From: Litorimonas sp039975855
GTDB lineage: Bacteria; Pseudomonadota; Alphaproteobacteria; Caulobacterales; Maricaulaceae
Direction: 5' to 3'
Assembly (NCBI GenBank): GCA_039975855.1
Contig: JBDWGH010000004.1
Span: 557,510-621,509, forward strand
DNA length: 64,000 nucleotides
Shown here: one piece after another, positions 41,001 through 48,862 of the stretch
Layout: each line of letters starts with the position of its first letter
Numbering within the stretch: position 1 is the first letter of the stretch
Position numbers and translations under genes: made by a program
Notes under the pieces: model-generated
Database searches by the model: none
What the model was told of the DNA's origin: nothing
What the model saw: the letters and a program-made list of their open reading frames with translations, nothing else

Positions 41001-41591
41001 ATGGCTAAACTTTACTTTAATTACTCTGCCATGAATGCGGGCAAATCGACGATATTGCTGCAATCCTCTTATAACTATCATGAGCGTGGTATGCGGACGC
41101 TTCTTTTGAAGCCTGCGATAGATAACCGCGATGGTGTCACAGATCAGATCACATCTCGCATTGGATTATCAGCGGAAGCCGATGTCATCAGACCGAAAGA
41201 CAATCTTGAAGCCCATATTCGCGCTGCACATAAGAAAACGCCGCTAGATTGTGTGCTCGTCGACGAAGCACAATTTCTGTCCAAAGATCAAGTCTGGCAA
41301 CTCTCTAAAGTCGCAGACGACATGAAAATTCCAATCATGTGTTATGGCCTTCGCACAGATTTTCGCGGAGAGTTATTCCCGGGTAGCGCCGCCCTGCTCG
41401 CCGTCGCGGATAATATCAAAGAAATAAAAACACTCTGTTGGTGCGGCGGAAAAGCAACGATGACCTTGCGGGTCAGCCGAACAGGTAAAGCCGTTACGCG
41501 AGGCGCCCAAGTCGAAATCGGCGGGAATGATCGTTATGTGACTCTGTGCCGAAAACACTGGGTCGCGAAAGAAACGCGACCAGAGTCTTAA
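41001..41591 (+). CDS. tdk: Thymidine kinase (type II)
   Basis: 196 residues from MAKLYFNYSAMNAGKSTILLQSSYNY, with the P-loop in MNAGKST. Lasso and acceptor-site residues follow (CVLVDEAQFL with catalytic Glu; GLRTDFRGELFPGSAALLAVAD; zinc cysteines in CWCGG and LCRKHW). It salvages thymidine to dTMP. The frame extends to 40968 but the family begins at 41001. Convergent with the iorA-type gene, eight bases between stops. Confidence 0.96.
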   Translation: MAKLYFNYSAMNAGKSTILLQSSYNYHERGMRTLLLKPAIDNRDGVTDQITSRIGLSAEADVIRPKDNLEAHIRAAHKKTPLDCVLVDEAQFLSKDQVWQLSKVADDMKIPIMCYGLRTDFRGELFPGSAALLAVADNIKEIKTLCWCGGKATMTLRVSRTGKAVTRGAQVEIGGNDRYVTLCRKHWVAKETRPES

Positions 41592-41599
41592 GCAAACCG

Positions 41600-42055
41600 C
41601 TAAAGGGTTTTAGCGGCATCCTTAATCGCAGCACGAATGCGGACATATGTCGCGCAGCGACAGATATTCCCGCTCATGGCATTGTCGATATCATCATCCG
41701 TTGGAGACTTATTTGTTTCCAGTAAATTAATTGCGCTCATGATTTGTCCGGCTTGGCAATATCCGCATTGAGGTACAGCGAGTTCCTCCCATGCGCCGCG
41801 AATGGCATCGGCGACTTTGCCATTAGCAGCTTCAATCGTTGTGACTTCCAATCCTTCAACATCTTCATGCGCGGTAATGCAGGATCTGATCGGGTCACCG
41901 TCAACATGAACCGTGCAGGCCCCGCACTGTGCAACACCGCAACCAAATTTTGTCCCTGTCATGCCGAGGTGGTCCCGCAATACCCAGAGAAGCGGCGTAC
42001 CATTCGCCGCGTCAACGGTTTCAATTTTGCCGTTTATTTTGAGTGTAATCGCCAT
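41600..42055 (-). CDS. iorA: [2Fe-2S] subunit of an isoquinoline 1-oxidoreductase-type molybdenum hydroxylase
   Basis: 151 residues. The plant-type cluster CGVAQCGACTVHVDGDPIRSC and the second cluster CGYCQAGQIM with CRCATY are complete. It passes electrons from the molybdenum centre to an acceptor. It starts four bases after the large subunit. The true substrate may be an aldehyde or N-heterocycle; isoquinoline is only the founding member. Confidence 0.92.
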   Translation of the reverse strand: MAITLKINGKIETVDAANGTPLLWVLRDHLGMTGTKFGCGVAQCGACTVHVDGDPIRSCITAHEDVEGLEVTTIEAANGKVADAIRGAWEELAVPQCGYCQAGQIMSAINLLETNKSPTDDDIDNAMSGNICRCATYVRIRAAIKDAAKTL

Positions 42056-42059
42056 AGCC

Positions 42060-44402
42060 CTACCCCTCTTTCGTCATGTTTAGGCGGTCATTTTGGCCGA
42101 GCAATGGCAGTGTTCGAAGCCTTTGCCCCGTAGCGGCAAATATCGCATTTGCTAAAGCGGGTGCCGCTGTCGGTGTTCCAGGTTCGCCAACGCCGCCTGG
42201 CGGAGCATCGCTTTCCATAATGTGAACTTCAACCTTATGCGGAGACTCATTCATTCGCATGACGCGCCAATCCGGGAAATTCCCTTGCACAACAACGCCG
42301 TTCTTGGCTGTGATTTCTCCGTAGAGCGCATTGGAAATTCCGTAGAGCGTACCCCCCTCCATTTGCACTTTCGTATTGGCGGGATTGACCACAGTTCCCG
42401 CATCAACCGCTACCCATATACCGGGGAAGGTAATGGTACCCTCACGATCGACTTTAACTTCAATGGCAGTGGCAACATAGGAAAGGAAGGAACGGTGAAC
42501 CGAAATTCCAAGGCCGTGGCCTTCGGGCACATCGCGCCCCCAATTTGCCATGCTCGCGGCCTTGTTTAGCACAGCCTTCATACGCGCCGTATCAATCGGA
42601 TACTCCTCAATTGATGCGCCGTAATTGGGGTACCCTACCCCGTCTTTAGACAGATCAATATGTCGATCGGGGCCAATCATATTTAGGAGATAGTCTTTTG
42701 GGTCCTGCCCTGCTGCGTCCGCCAATTCCGCAGCAAAGCTCTGATTGGCAAATGCGTGATAAACATTGGCAACTGAGCGAAGCCACCCGATACGGATATG
42801 GGCTTTGGCTTTGCCAACCTCCACCCGCATATTTGGCACAGCCCAAGGCGCGTCCGTCGCGCCCAAAGAAAGCTCAAAATCTGACCCCTCATCAGACGGG
42901 CCAAATGTTGAATTAATCGACGGGAAAACAGTCCGGTGAAGCATTGCGACAGGTGTTCCTGTCTCATCCAATCCGGCCTGCATATATTGCGCGGAAACGG
43001 AGTGGAAATATCCATGACGAACATCATCTTCTCGCGTCCACGTCACCTTGACGGGCGCGCCAGCTTCGCGGGCAATCAAAGCGGCCTCGACGACATAATC
43101 CGGTTTGGATTTACGGCCGAACCCACCACCAAGAAGCGTCACATTGATTTTCACGTCCTCTTCGGGAACCCCGCAAATGGCCGCAACTGTACTGCGCGCG
43201 GCTTGGGGATTTTGGGTGCAGGCCCAACATTCGACTTTGCCGTCTGTCCATTGCGCTGTAGCCGCGGGAGGCTCCATTGGTGCTTGCGATAAATGCGCAG
43301 CGTAATACTCGGCTGACACAGTTTTAGAGGCCGTCTTCATAGCCGCGTCAACATCGCCGCGTTGTAATTTTGCCGTGCCGGGTTTAAGGGCTGTGGTCTT
43401 TAAGGCTCGACCATATACATCAGAGTCATAGCTTCCATTCGCGCCAGCCTCCCATTCAATCTTCAGCGCCTCGCGACCTTGTATCGCAGCCCAAGTGTCC
43501 GTTGCAATAACGGCCACGCCGCCAAGCTGTTGGAAGGCTGCTGCCTCACCTTTTGGGTCAGGGAGACGGATAACTTTCTTGACGCCAGGCACAGCAAGCG
43601 CCGCGGTATCATCCAAGGATTTCATCTTACCGAACACTGTCGGCGGGCGTGCCACGACAGCATAGAGCATATCCGGAATGCGCACATCTATGCCATAAGC
43701 CCCTTCGCCGTGAATGATTTTAGGAATGGTAAAAGACGGTTGATCCTTGCCGATATAACGCCAGTCTTTTCGGTCCTTGAGAGCAACTGTATCTTCTGCC
43801 GGAACCTCAAGCTGGCTCGCGGCTTCGGCGACATCACCATAAGTCAGCGTTTTTCCAGACGTATGTTTGATAACTCCCAATTCGCTGGAACATTCCGAAA
43901 TGTCGACGCCCCATTCATTTGCGGCCGCCTGTGTCAGCATTTGACGCATTGTCGCGCCCGCTGTTCTGAACCGTGTGAAATGATTTCGAACGGACGTTGA
44001 GCCATCCGTGTTTTGATCACCATATTTTCCGTCACCTACGGCTTGTTCAATCTCAAGCATATCCCAGGCGACGTCGAGCTCATCCGCAATCATCTGCGCG
44101 ACAGTTGTAATTACCTGTTGGCCCATCTCCGAACGCGGGTTTGTAATTTGTGTACGCCCATCTGCTGCGATGGAAATCAGAACCAGAGGACCGCTGGCAA
44201 CAGCTGAATGATCGGGAATAATCGCTGCCGCTTTAGGGGCCGTATCTGTGTTGCCCGGAGCACAAGCGGCAAGCGCAAGCGTGAATGTCAAACCCGAAGC
44301 GCCCAGAACAAAGCCGCGACGGCTGACGTTTACAATTTCCAGAGCCGCGTTTTTGCGCGGAGTGTGCGGCGTCGTTTGAGGTCGAGCCAAGTGCATGAAC
44401 AT
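42060..44402 (-). CDS. iorB: Molybdopterin-binding subunit of an isoquinoline 1-oxidoreductase-type enzyme
   Basis: 780 residues. A twin-arginine signal (VSRRGFVLGASGLTF followed by ALAACAPG) indicates folded export. Molybdopterin-binding motifs include LLGGGFGRKSKPDYVVEAALIA, MEPPAATAQW, GIGLGISV-type GHGLGISVHRS and GGVGEPGTPTAAPALANAIF, the last with the catalytic Glu. The subunit oxidises its substrate with water. With iorA it forms an xanthine-oxidase-like complex; no FAD subunit is encoded, so a cytochrome is the likely acceptor (inference). GGGAGAG precedes the ATG. An AraC-type regulator lies directly upstream. Confidence 0.92.
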   Translation of the reverse strand: MFMHLARPQTTPHTPRKNAALEIVNVSRRGFVLGASGLTFTLALAACAPGNTDTAPKAAAIIPDHSAVASGPLVLISIAADGRTQITNPRSEMGQQVITTVAQMIADELDVAWDMLEIEQAVGDGKYGDQNTDGSTSVRNHFTRFRTAGATMRQMLTQAAANEWGVDISECSSELGVIKHTSGKTLTYGDVAEAASQLEVPAEDTVALKDRKDWRYIGKDQPSFTIPKIIHGEGAYGIDVRIPDMLYAVVARPPTVFGKMKSLDDTAALAVPGVKKVIRLPDPKGEAAAFQQLGGVAVIATDTWAAIQGREALKIEWEAGANGSYDSDVYGRALKTTALKPGTAKLQRGDVDAAMKTASKTVSAEYYAAHLSQAPMEPPAATAQWTDGKVECWACTQNPQAARSTVAAICGVPEEDVKINVTLLGGGFGRKSKPDYVVEAALIAREAGAPVKVTWTREDDVRHGYFHSVSAQYMQAGLDETGTPVAMLHRTVFPSINSTFGPSDEGSDFELSLGATDAPWAVPNMRVEVGKAKAHIRIGWLRSVANVYHAFANQSFAAELADAAGQDPKDYLLNMIGPDRHIDLSKDGVGYPNYGASIEEYPIDTARMKAVLNKAASMANWGRDVPEGHGLGISVHRSFLSYVATAIEVKVDREGTITFPGIWVAVDAGTVVNPANTKVQMEGGTLYGISNALYGEITAKNGVVVQGNFPDWRVMRMNESPHKVEVHIMESDAPPGGVGEPGTPTAAPALANAIFAATGQRLRTLPLLGQNDRLNMTKEG

Positions 44403-44445
44403 AAAATCTCTCCCGCAATATTATACAATGTGAAACTCAGGCAAT

Positions 44446-44472
44446 TTGCCCGCTGAGTCAAATTGCGGGCAA
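44446..44472 (-). other. Hairpin between the AraC-type gene and iorB
   Basis: Perfect eight-base arms TTGCCCGC (44446-44453) and GCGGGCAA (44465-44472) just after the AraC stop. No T-run follows, so termination is uncertain; it could separate the AraC gene from iorB. Confidence 0.45.
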
Positions 44473-44476
44473 GCCA

Positions 44477-45622
44477 TTATTCCTTATGCGCCAATCTGAA
44501 CGCCCGTGGTGTTTGGCCAGTCTCCTTTTTGAATGCTTTGTAAAATGAAGAGTTCGCGTTGAAGCCGACACTAAGAGCAATGGTAAGAACATCTTCATCT
44601 CCAGACACGACTTTTCCTTTCGACGCTTCGATACGCCAATGATTGATATAATCAAAAAAACTTTTCTTAAGTGTTTGGTTCAAGGTCTGCGAGACATGGT
44701 TTGGAGATGTCCCGATATGATCCGCTAGTTTTGCAAGAGACAAATTCGGATCTAGATAGAGCTCTGCGTGAGACATGGCGCGCTCAATCTTTTGAGCGAT
44801 CCTTTGTGCTTGCTCATCTTGGAGAGCTGAACGTTCATATTTTGACGTCCTTGCTATATCATCAATTTTCTTAGTGTGCTGACCCTCGAAGCCAGGCGCC
44901 TGAGATAGGCTTTTGAGGCCGATTCCCCAGACCAACGCTAAACCAATGAACGAGGCGACGCGTCGGTCAATCAAGGGTTTCACTCCTAAGTTTTCTGCTA
45001 TTATCCCTAGTGAAACCAAAACCCAAATGGCCGCTAGAAAACTCATGAGAACATAGATCCATACCAAATCACGACCTTCCAAATTTGCAAATGTCTCTTT
45101 TACTCGTCCGCGATAGAGATTTAGTTTTTGGAATATCTTCAGAAGATAAGCTCCTGACTGAACAGCGATAAATATAACGAGACAAAACACGACGGTAAAC
45201 AAGACGCCTAGATAAGCACTGCCTCCAAGGTTCTCGTTTATAAAAACCTGATCCAATGTTTGCTGAGGTAGGGCGAATATTAGCCCAGCACAAATGAGCG
45301 CCAATATTGCCGGAATAGCGTGCAAGATATCTTGTCGCCTAAGCGTCCACGGCGTTTCAGTTGTCACCCCATCAACGTAAAAATATAGCGCCGGCGCAAT
45401 AAGCAAGGCTGCGGGCAAGGCCAGTACCAAAGCTTGCACTTGAAACATCGGAATAAAAACCACGACGAGAGGACCTGCAATAATGAGAGCACATGCAAGG
45501 AAAAACACTGCCAAGGGCAATCTAAGCCATCTCAAATGTGGCCGAAGCATAAGTGCCGTCAGGCAAAATAGGATTTGACCTAGCGTCAGCGTGGTAATCG
45601 CAAGACTTACAGAATCGGTCAC
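44477..45622 (-). CDS. AraC-family regulator with a multi-span membrane N-terminus
   Basis: 381 residues from GTG 45622, preceded at five bases by a strong GAGGAGG; the longer frame to 45757 would run into the neighbouring gene's start and is rejected. Six to eight hydrophobic segments fill residues 1-240 (for example LAITTLTLGQILFCLTALML, ALVLALPAALLIAPALYFYV). The AraC HTH follows (LSLAKLADHIGTSPNHVSQTLNQ, then VLTIALSVGFNANSSFYKAFKKETGQTPRAFR). The domain order suits a membrane sensor that binds DNA directly. Divergent from the DUF4386 gene and upstream of iorBA, either of which may be its target. Confidence 0.87.
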   Translation of the reverse strand: MTDSVSLAITTLTLGQILFCLTALMLRPHLRWLRLPLAVFFLACALIIAGPLVVVFIPMFQVQALVLALPAALLIAPALYFYVDGVTTETPWTLRRQDILHAIPAILALICAGLIFALPQQTLDQVFINENLGGSAYLGVLFTVVFCLVIFIAVQSGAYLLKIFQKLNLYRGRVKETFANLEGRDLVWIYVLMSFLAAIWVLVSLGIIAENLGVKPLIDRRVASFIGLALVWGIGLKSLSQAPGFEGQHTKKIDDIARTSKYERSALQDEQAQRIAQKIERAMSHAELYLDPNLSLAKLADHIGTSPNHVSQTLNQTLKKSFFDYINHWRIEASKGKVVSGDEDVLTIALSVGFNANSSFYKAFKKETGQTPRAFRLAHKE

Positions 45623-45680
45623 TATCGCCTCCTCAAACAAGCAACACATCTGCCTGAACCTCAATTCTGAGGGAAGAGAA

Positions 45681-45741
45681 AATCCTCCGAGCCTGTAGGC
45701 GCGGGAGAATACTCCTATGCCTGGATATAGTCCTCCCCGCC
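45681..45741. promoter_or_regulatory. Three TCCT...GCC repeats between AraC-type and DUF4386 genes
   Basis: TCCTCCGAGCC (45683-45693), TCCTATGCC (45713-45721) and TCCTCCCCGCC (45731-45741) lie in the same orientation in this 134-base divergent region. AraC proteins often bind direct repeats. Spacing is irregular (30 and 18 bases), so the assignment is weak. Confidence 0.3.
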
Positions 45742-45756
45742 AAAGGAGATAATTCA

Positions 45757-46410
45757 ATGGAAACTATAACACCGAGTATTAGAAAAGCAGGTGGCATTGC
45801 AGCGTTAGGCCAAGCCCTCTGCTATATAGTGGGCTTTGCGATATTTATTTTCTTTTTGGATCTACCAGAGTCAAATGACCCAACTCTCATCATAGAGTTT
45901 TTGATTGAGAACACCGCCCTGATCCTTTCAGCAATGATTTTCATTTATATCGTGTGCGGTCTTATTCAGGTCGTTTTAGTCTTAGCCTTGCATGAAATGA
46001 TTAAAACCGATTCCAAATTTCTAATGCAAGTCGCAACGGCTATCGGTATTATTTGGTCAGGTGTCGTTATTGCTAGTGGCATGATTTTTGTCATCGGCGC
46101 CGAGAGTGTCATCGAGATTTTTGAAAAAGACCCTGATCTCGCCACGTCGATATGGCTGACAATCGGCATCGTAAGCGACGGCTTAGGTGGCGGGACGGAG
46201 ATAATCGGCGGGGTCTGGATTCTGTGTGTGAGCTATGCGGCGCAAAGAGGTAAACATTTTCAGAAAACCCTCAACTGTTTTGGCGGCTTTCTTGGTATCA
46301 TTGGTATATTGAGCGTCGTTCCCGCATTAGGGGATTTGGTCGACATATTCGGCTTGGGCCAAATTGTTTGGTTTATTTGGGTTGGAATTTCGATGCTAAG
46401 ACAGAAATAA
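45757..46410 (+). CDS. DUF4386-type membrane protein
   Basis: 217 residues with six hydrophobic segments (ALCYIVGFAIFIFFL; ALILSAMIFIYIVCGLIQVVLVLAL; TAIGIIWSGVVIASGMIFVIG; GGVWILCVSYAA; FGGFLGIIGILSVVPALG; LGQIVWFIWVGISML). The opening RKAGGIAALGQAL is the DUF4386 start. Function unknown; often next to AraC-type or stress genes. AAAGGAG precedes the ATG. Probably controlled by the divergent AraC-type protein. Confidence 0.8.
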   Translation: METITPSIRKAGGIAALGQALCYIVGFAIFIFFLDLPESNDPTLIIEFLIENTALILSAMIFIYIVCGLIQVVLVLALHEMIKTDSKFLMQVATAIGIIWSGVVIASGMIFVIGAESVIEIFEKDPDLATSIWLTIGIVSDGLGGGTEIIGGVWILCVSYAAQRGKHFQKTLNCFGGFLGIIGILSVVPALGDLVDIFGLGQIVWFIWVGISMLRQK

Positions 46411-46419
46411 GATCCCAAC

Positions 46420-46460
46420 AAAAAAAGCCGCCGCTCTTTTCAGAACGACGGCTTCAAATT
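46420..46460. terminator. Bidirectional terminator between DUF4386 gene and nusA
   Basis: GCCGCCGCTC (46427-46436) and GAACGACGGC (46443-46452) form a stem with two mismatches. The A-run at 46420-46426 gives a T-run for nusA transcripts; TTCAAATTTT follows on the plus strand. Confidence 0.8.
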
Positions 46461-46479
46461 TTAATATCGCGACAAGTTT

Positions 46480-48135
46480 CTAATTAAAGAGCGTCTCGGC
46501 TGTCGGCTCGGCTGGCGCAGCATCTTCTGCCGGTGCCTCTTCTTCGCCTTCGACAACTTCCGGCTCAAGCGCACTTTCGTCGATCCAACCTGCGGCGACG
46601 CGGGCCATCATGATGAGGCGTGTGGCTTCTTCTTCGGAGAGTTTAAAGTCTTCAATCATGCCGTCTTCGTGAATACGTTCACCGTTTTTATATTCGGAGT
46701 ATCCGTTCAGGTCATCCGGGACGAGACCCGCAACATCTTCGACTGTTTTGACTTCGTTTTCACCAAAGCGGACAGCCATTGGTAATGTAACGCCTTCGAT
46801 CTCAAGAACGCCATCTTCAACACCCAGCTCAACACGTTTCGCATCTTGCTCGGCAGCGACTTTCTCCAGATATTCCCGGGCACGAGCCTGGAGTTCTTCG
46901 GCCGTTTCATCGTCAAATCCTTCGATGGATGTCAAATCATCCAGCGCGACATAACCAACTTCTTCCATCGTTTCGAACCCTTCGGACACGAGGAGTTGCG
47001 CAACCATTTCGTCGACATCGAGACCGTTCATGAACAGCTCTGAACGCTCTTGGAATTCTTTTTGACGACGTTCGGATTCTTGCTCTTCTGTCAGGATATC
47101 CAATGCCCAACCGGACAGTTGGGAGGCCAAGCGTACGTTTTGACCCCGGCGGCCAATCGCGAGTGAGAGCTGTTCCTCTGGGACAACGACTTCGATCTTG
47201 CCATTGGCTTCATCGATAACGACTTTGGTTACAGTCGCAGGCTGCAATGCATTGACGATGAATGTACCCATATCTTCAGTGTAAGGAATGATGTCGATGC
47301 GTTCGCCTTGCAGCTCGTTCACGACAGCCTGAACGCGGGAGCCGCGCATACCAACGCAAGCACCGACGGGGTCGATGGAACTATCATTAGAGTACACAGC
47401 GATTTTGGCACGAGATCCTGGGTCGCGGGCGACACCAACAATTTGGATAACGCCTTCATACACTTCCGGAACTTCTTGCGCGAAGAGTTGCGCCATGAAT
47501 TGTGGATGGGCCCGAGACAGGAAAATTTGCGACCCGCGCGGTTCTTCACGGACATCCATAATATAGGCACGAATGCGATCGCCGCCTTTGACGTTTTCAC
47601 GCGGTAAGGCTTGGTCACGGCGGATGACGCCTTCGGCGCGGCCAAGGTCCACAATGACGTGACCATATTCGACGCGCTTAACGATACCATTGATGATTTC
47701 ACCGACACGGTCCTTGAATTCAAGATACTGACGCGCCCGTTCGGCATCGCGAACTTTGCCCATGATAACTTGTTTTGCCATTTGCGCCTGGACACGACCA
47801 AATTCGAGCGGCGGCAAATTCGTAGAAATTTCGTCGCCAATTTCCATCAGCTTATTATCCATCTTGGCGGTAGAAATGCCGACCTGAGTCGTCTCGTTTT
47901 CAACTTCTTCATCAGCAACAACAGAGATAACGCGGCGCAAAGTTTGCTCACCCGTCAACGGGTTGATCTTGGCGCGAATGTCCAACTCTGCGCCGTAACG
48001 CAGGCGTGCAGCCTTTTGGATGGCTTCTTCAATGGCTTCCAAGACGATGGATTCGTCAATGGATTTCTCACTGGCGACAGCTTTGGCGATCTGGATAAGT
48101 TCCAGCTTGTTGGCGGAAATTCCTGCGGTGGACAT
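46480..48135 (-). CDS. nusA: Transcription elongation/termination factor NusA
   Basis: 551 residues. N-terminal RNA-polymerase-binding domain (LELIQIAKAVASEKSIDESIVLEAIEEAIQKAA), S1 domain (GIVKRVEYGHVIVDLGRAEGVI), KH domains (DPVGACVGMRGSRVQAVVNELQGERIDII; QLSLAIGRRGQNVRLASQL), and two C-terminal acidic repeats with helix-hairpin-helix features (LLVSEGFETMEEVGYV). The length and acid-rich end are usual for alphaproteobacteria. Its ATG shares one base with the rimP stop. The transcript ends at a terminator instead of running into rnpM-infB. Confidence 0.98.
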   Translation of the reverse strand: MSTAGISANKLELIQIAKAVASEKSIDESIVLEAIEEAIQKAARLRYGAELDIRAKINPLTGEQTLRRVISVVADEEVENETTQVGISTAKMDNKLMEIGDEISTNLPPLEFGRVQAQMAKQVIMGKVRDAERARQYLEFKDRVGEIINGIVKRVEYGHVIVDLGRAEGVIRRDQALPRENVKGGDRIRAYIMDVREEPRGSQIFLSRAHPQFMAQLFAQEVPEVYEGVIQIVGVARDPGSRAKIAVYSNDSSIDPVGACVGMRGSRVQAVVNELQGERIDIIPYTEDMGTFIVNALQPATVTKVVIDEANGKIEVVVPEEQLSLAIGRRGQNVRLASQLSGWALDILTEEQESERRQKEFQERSELFMNGLDVDEMVAQLLVSEGFETMEEVGYVALDDLTSIEGFDDETAEELQARAREYLEKVAAEQDAKRVELGVEDGVLEIEGVTLPMAVRFGENEVKTVEDVAGLVPDDLNGYSEYKNGERIHEDGMIEDFKLSEEEATRLIMMARVAAGWIDESALEPEVVEGEEEAPAEDAAPAEPTAETLFN

Positions 48136-48698
48136 TATGTGTCTCCTTCATCGGCAGTTGAATTATCTTGGTCGGCGGTTTTCGCCGCAGCTTCTTTGGC
48201 CTCTTGGCCTTTTTTAATCAGTTCGTCGGTAATCAAAAGTTTCGCTTCGGAAATCCATTCGAAAGGAATGGACGCCGTTGAGTCGGTCTCACCGTCGAGA
48301 TTGATATCGACATGGTCGTCCTCGACACCGGCCAACACACCGCGGAAACGTTTGCGGCCTTCGACCATGCGGTCGAGCTCAACCCGAGCGAGATAGCCTT
48401 CATAGGTCGTGAAATCATCTAGCGAGGTCAGCGGGCGGTCCAGACCGGGGGAACCAACTTCGAGCATATAGGCCTCGGCAATCGGATCTTCGACTTCCAT
48501 AATCGCGGACAGTTCACGTGAAAGGTTCGCACATTCATCAACGTGGATCTGGCCGTCGGATTTCCGCTCGGCCATGATTTGCACCGTGCGGCGTTTGCCC
48601 GCCATGACGCGGACGCGCACAATGTTCAGGCCCATATCGTCTGCGATAGGTTCGGCCAGTGCGAGAATTCGCTCGTCTATATTCGTTTTGGTCTTCAT
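48135..48698 (-). CDS. rimP: Ribosome maturation factor RimP
   Basis: 187 residues: IADDMGLNIVRVRVMAGKRRTVQIMAERKSDGQIHVDECANLSREL and YMLEVGSPGLDRPLTSLDDF are RimP signatures, followed by the SH3-like C-terminal domain and a Lys/Ala tail. It acts in 30S assembly. Overlaps nusA by one base (TAATG). Confidence 0.97.
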   Translation of the reverse strand: MKTKTNIDERILALAEPIADDMGLNIVRVRVMAGKRRTVQIMAERKSDGQIHVDECANLSRELSAIMEVEDPIAEAYMLEVGSPGLDRPLTSLDDFTTYEGYLARVELDRMVEGRKRFRGVLAGVEDDHVDINLDGETDSTASIPFEWISEAKLLITDELIKKGQEAKEAAAKTADQDNSTADEGDT

Positions 48699-48733
48699 TG
48701 ACTGAAGCGCCTTTCTGCCTGTTTTTAGGCAAT

Positions 48734-48776
48734 AAAAAAAGCGACCCGAGGGCCGCCCGATCCGCGTCCTGCGCGG
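48734..48776 (-). terminator. Intrinsic terminator upstream of rimP, ending the secreted-protein transcript
   Basis: On the minus strand, CCGCG-CAGGA-CGCGG (48762-48776) and a second stem GCGGCC/GGTCGC (48741-48756, one mismatch) are followed by seven T (complement of 48734-48740). It lies between the stop of the 48863 gene and rimP. It could also attenuate rimP. Confidence 0.65.
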
Positions 48777-48862
48777 TGGGTACTGTTTTTGTTAAGCGCT
48801 ATGTAGGTGAAGACGCACGGGTTGGCAAGTGGTCTGTTCACTCTGGCAAATCACCCCTGCCC

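Noticed and set aside
43479..44000. A 173-codon plus-strand frame opposite iorB
   Set aside because: Fully covered by a well supported molybdenum enzyme gene on the other strand.
47611..48396. A 261-codon plus-strand frame opposite nusA and rimP
   Set aside because: It is a shadow of two certain genes; composition and the lack of any motif argue against coding.
48734..48776. A riboswitch or initiator-tRNA gene in the rimP leader
   Set aside because: The structure is two short GC stems followed by a T-run in the direction of transcription, best read as a terminator; no tRNA arms or ligand-binding core are visible.
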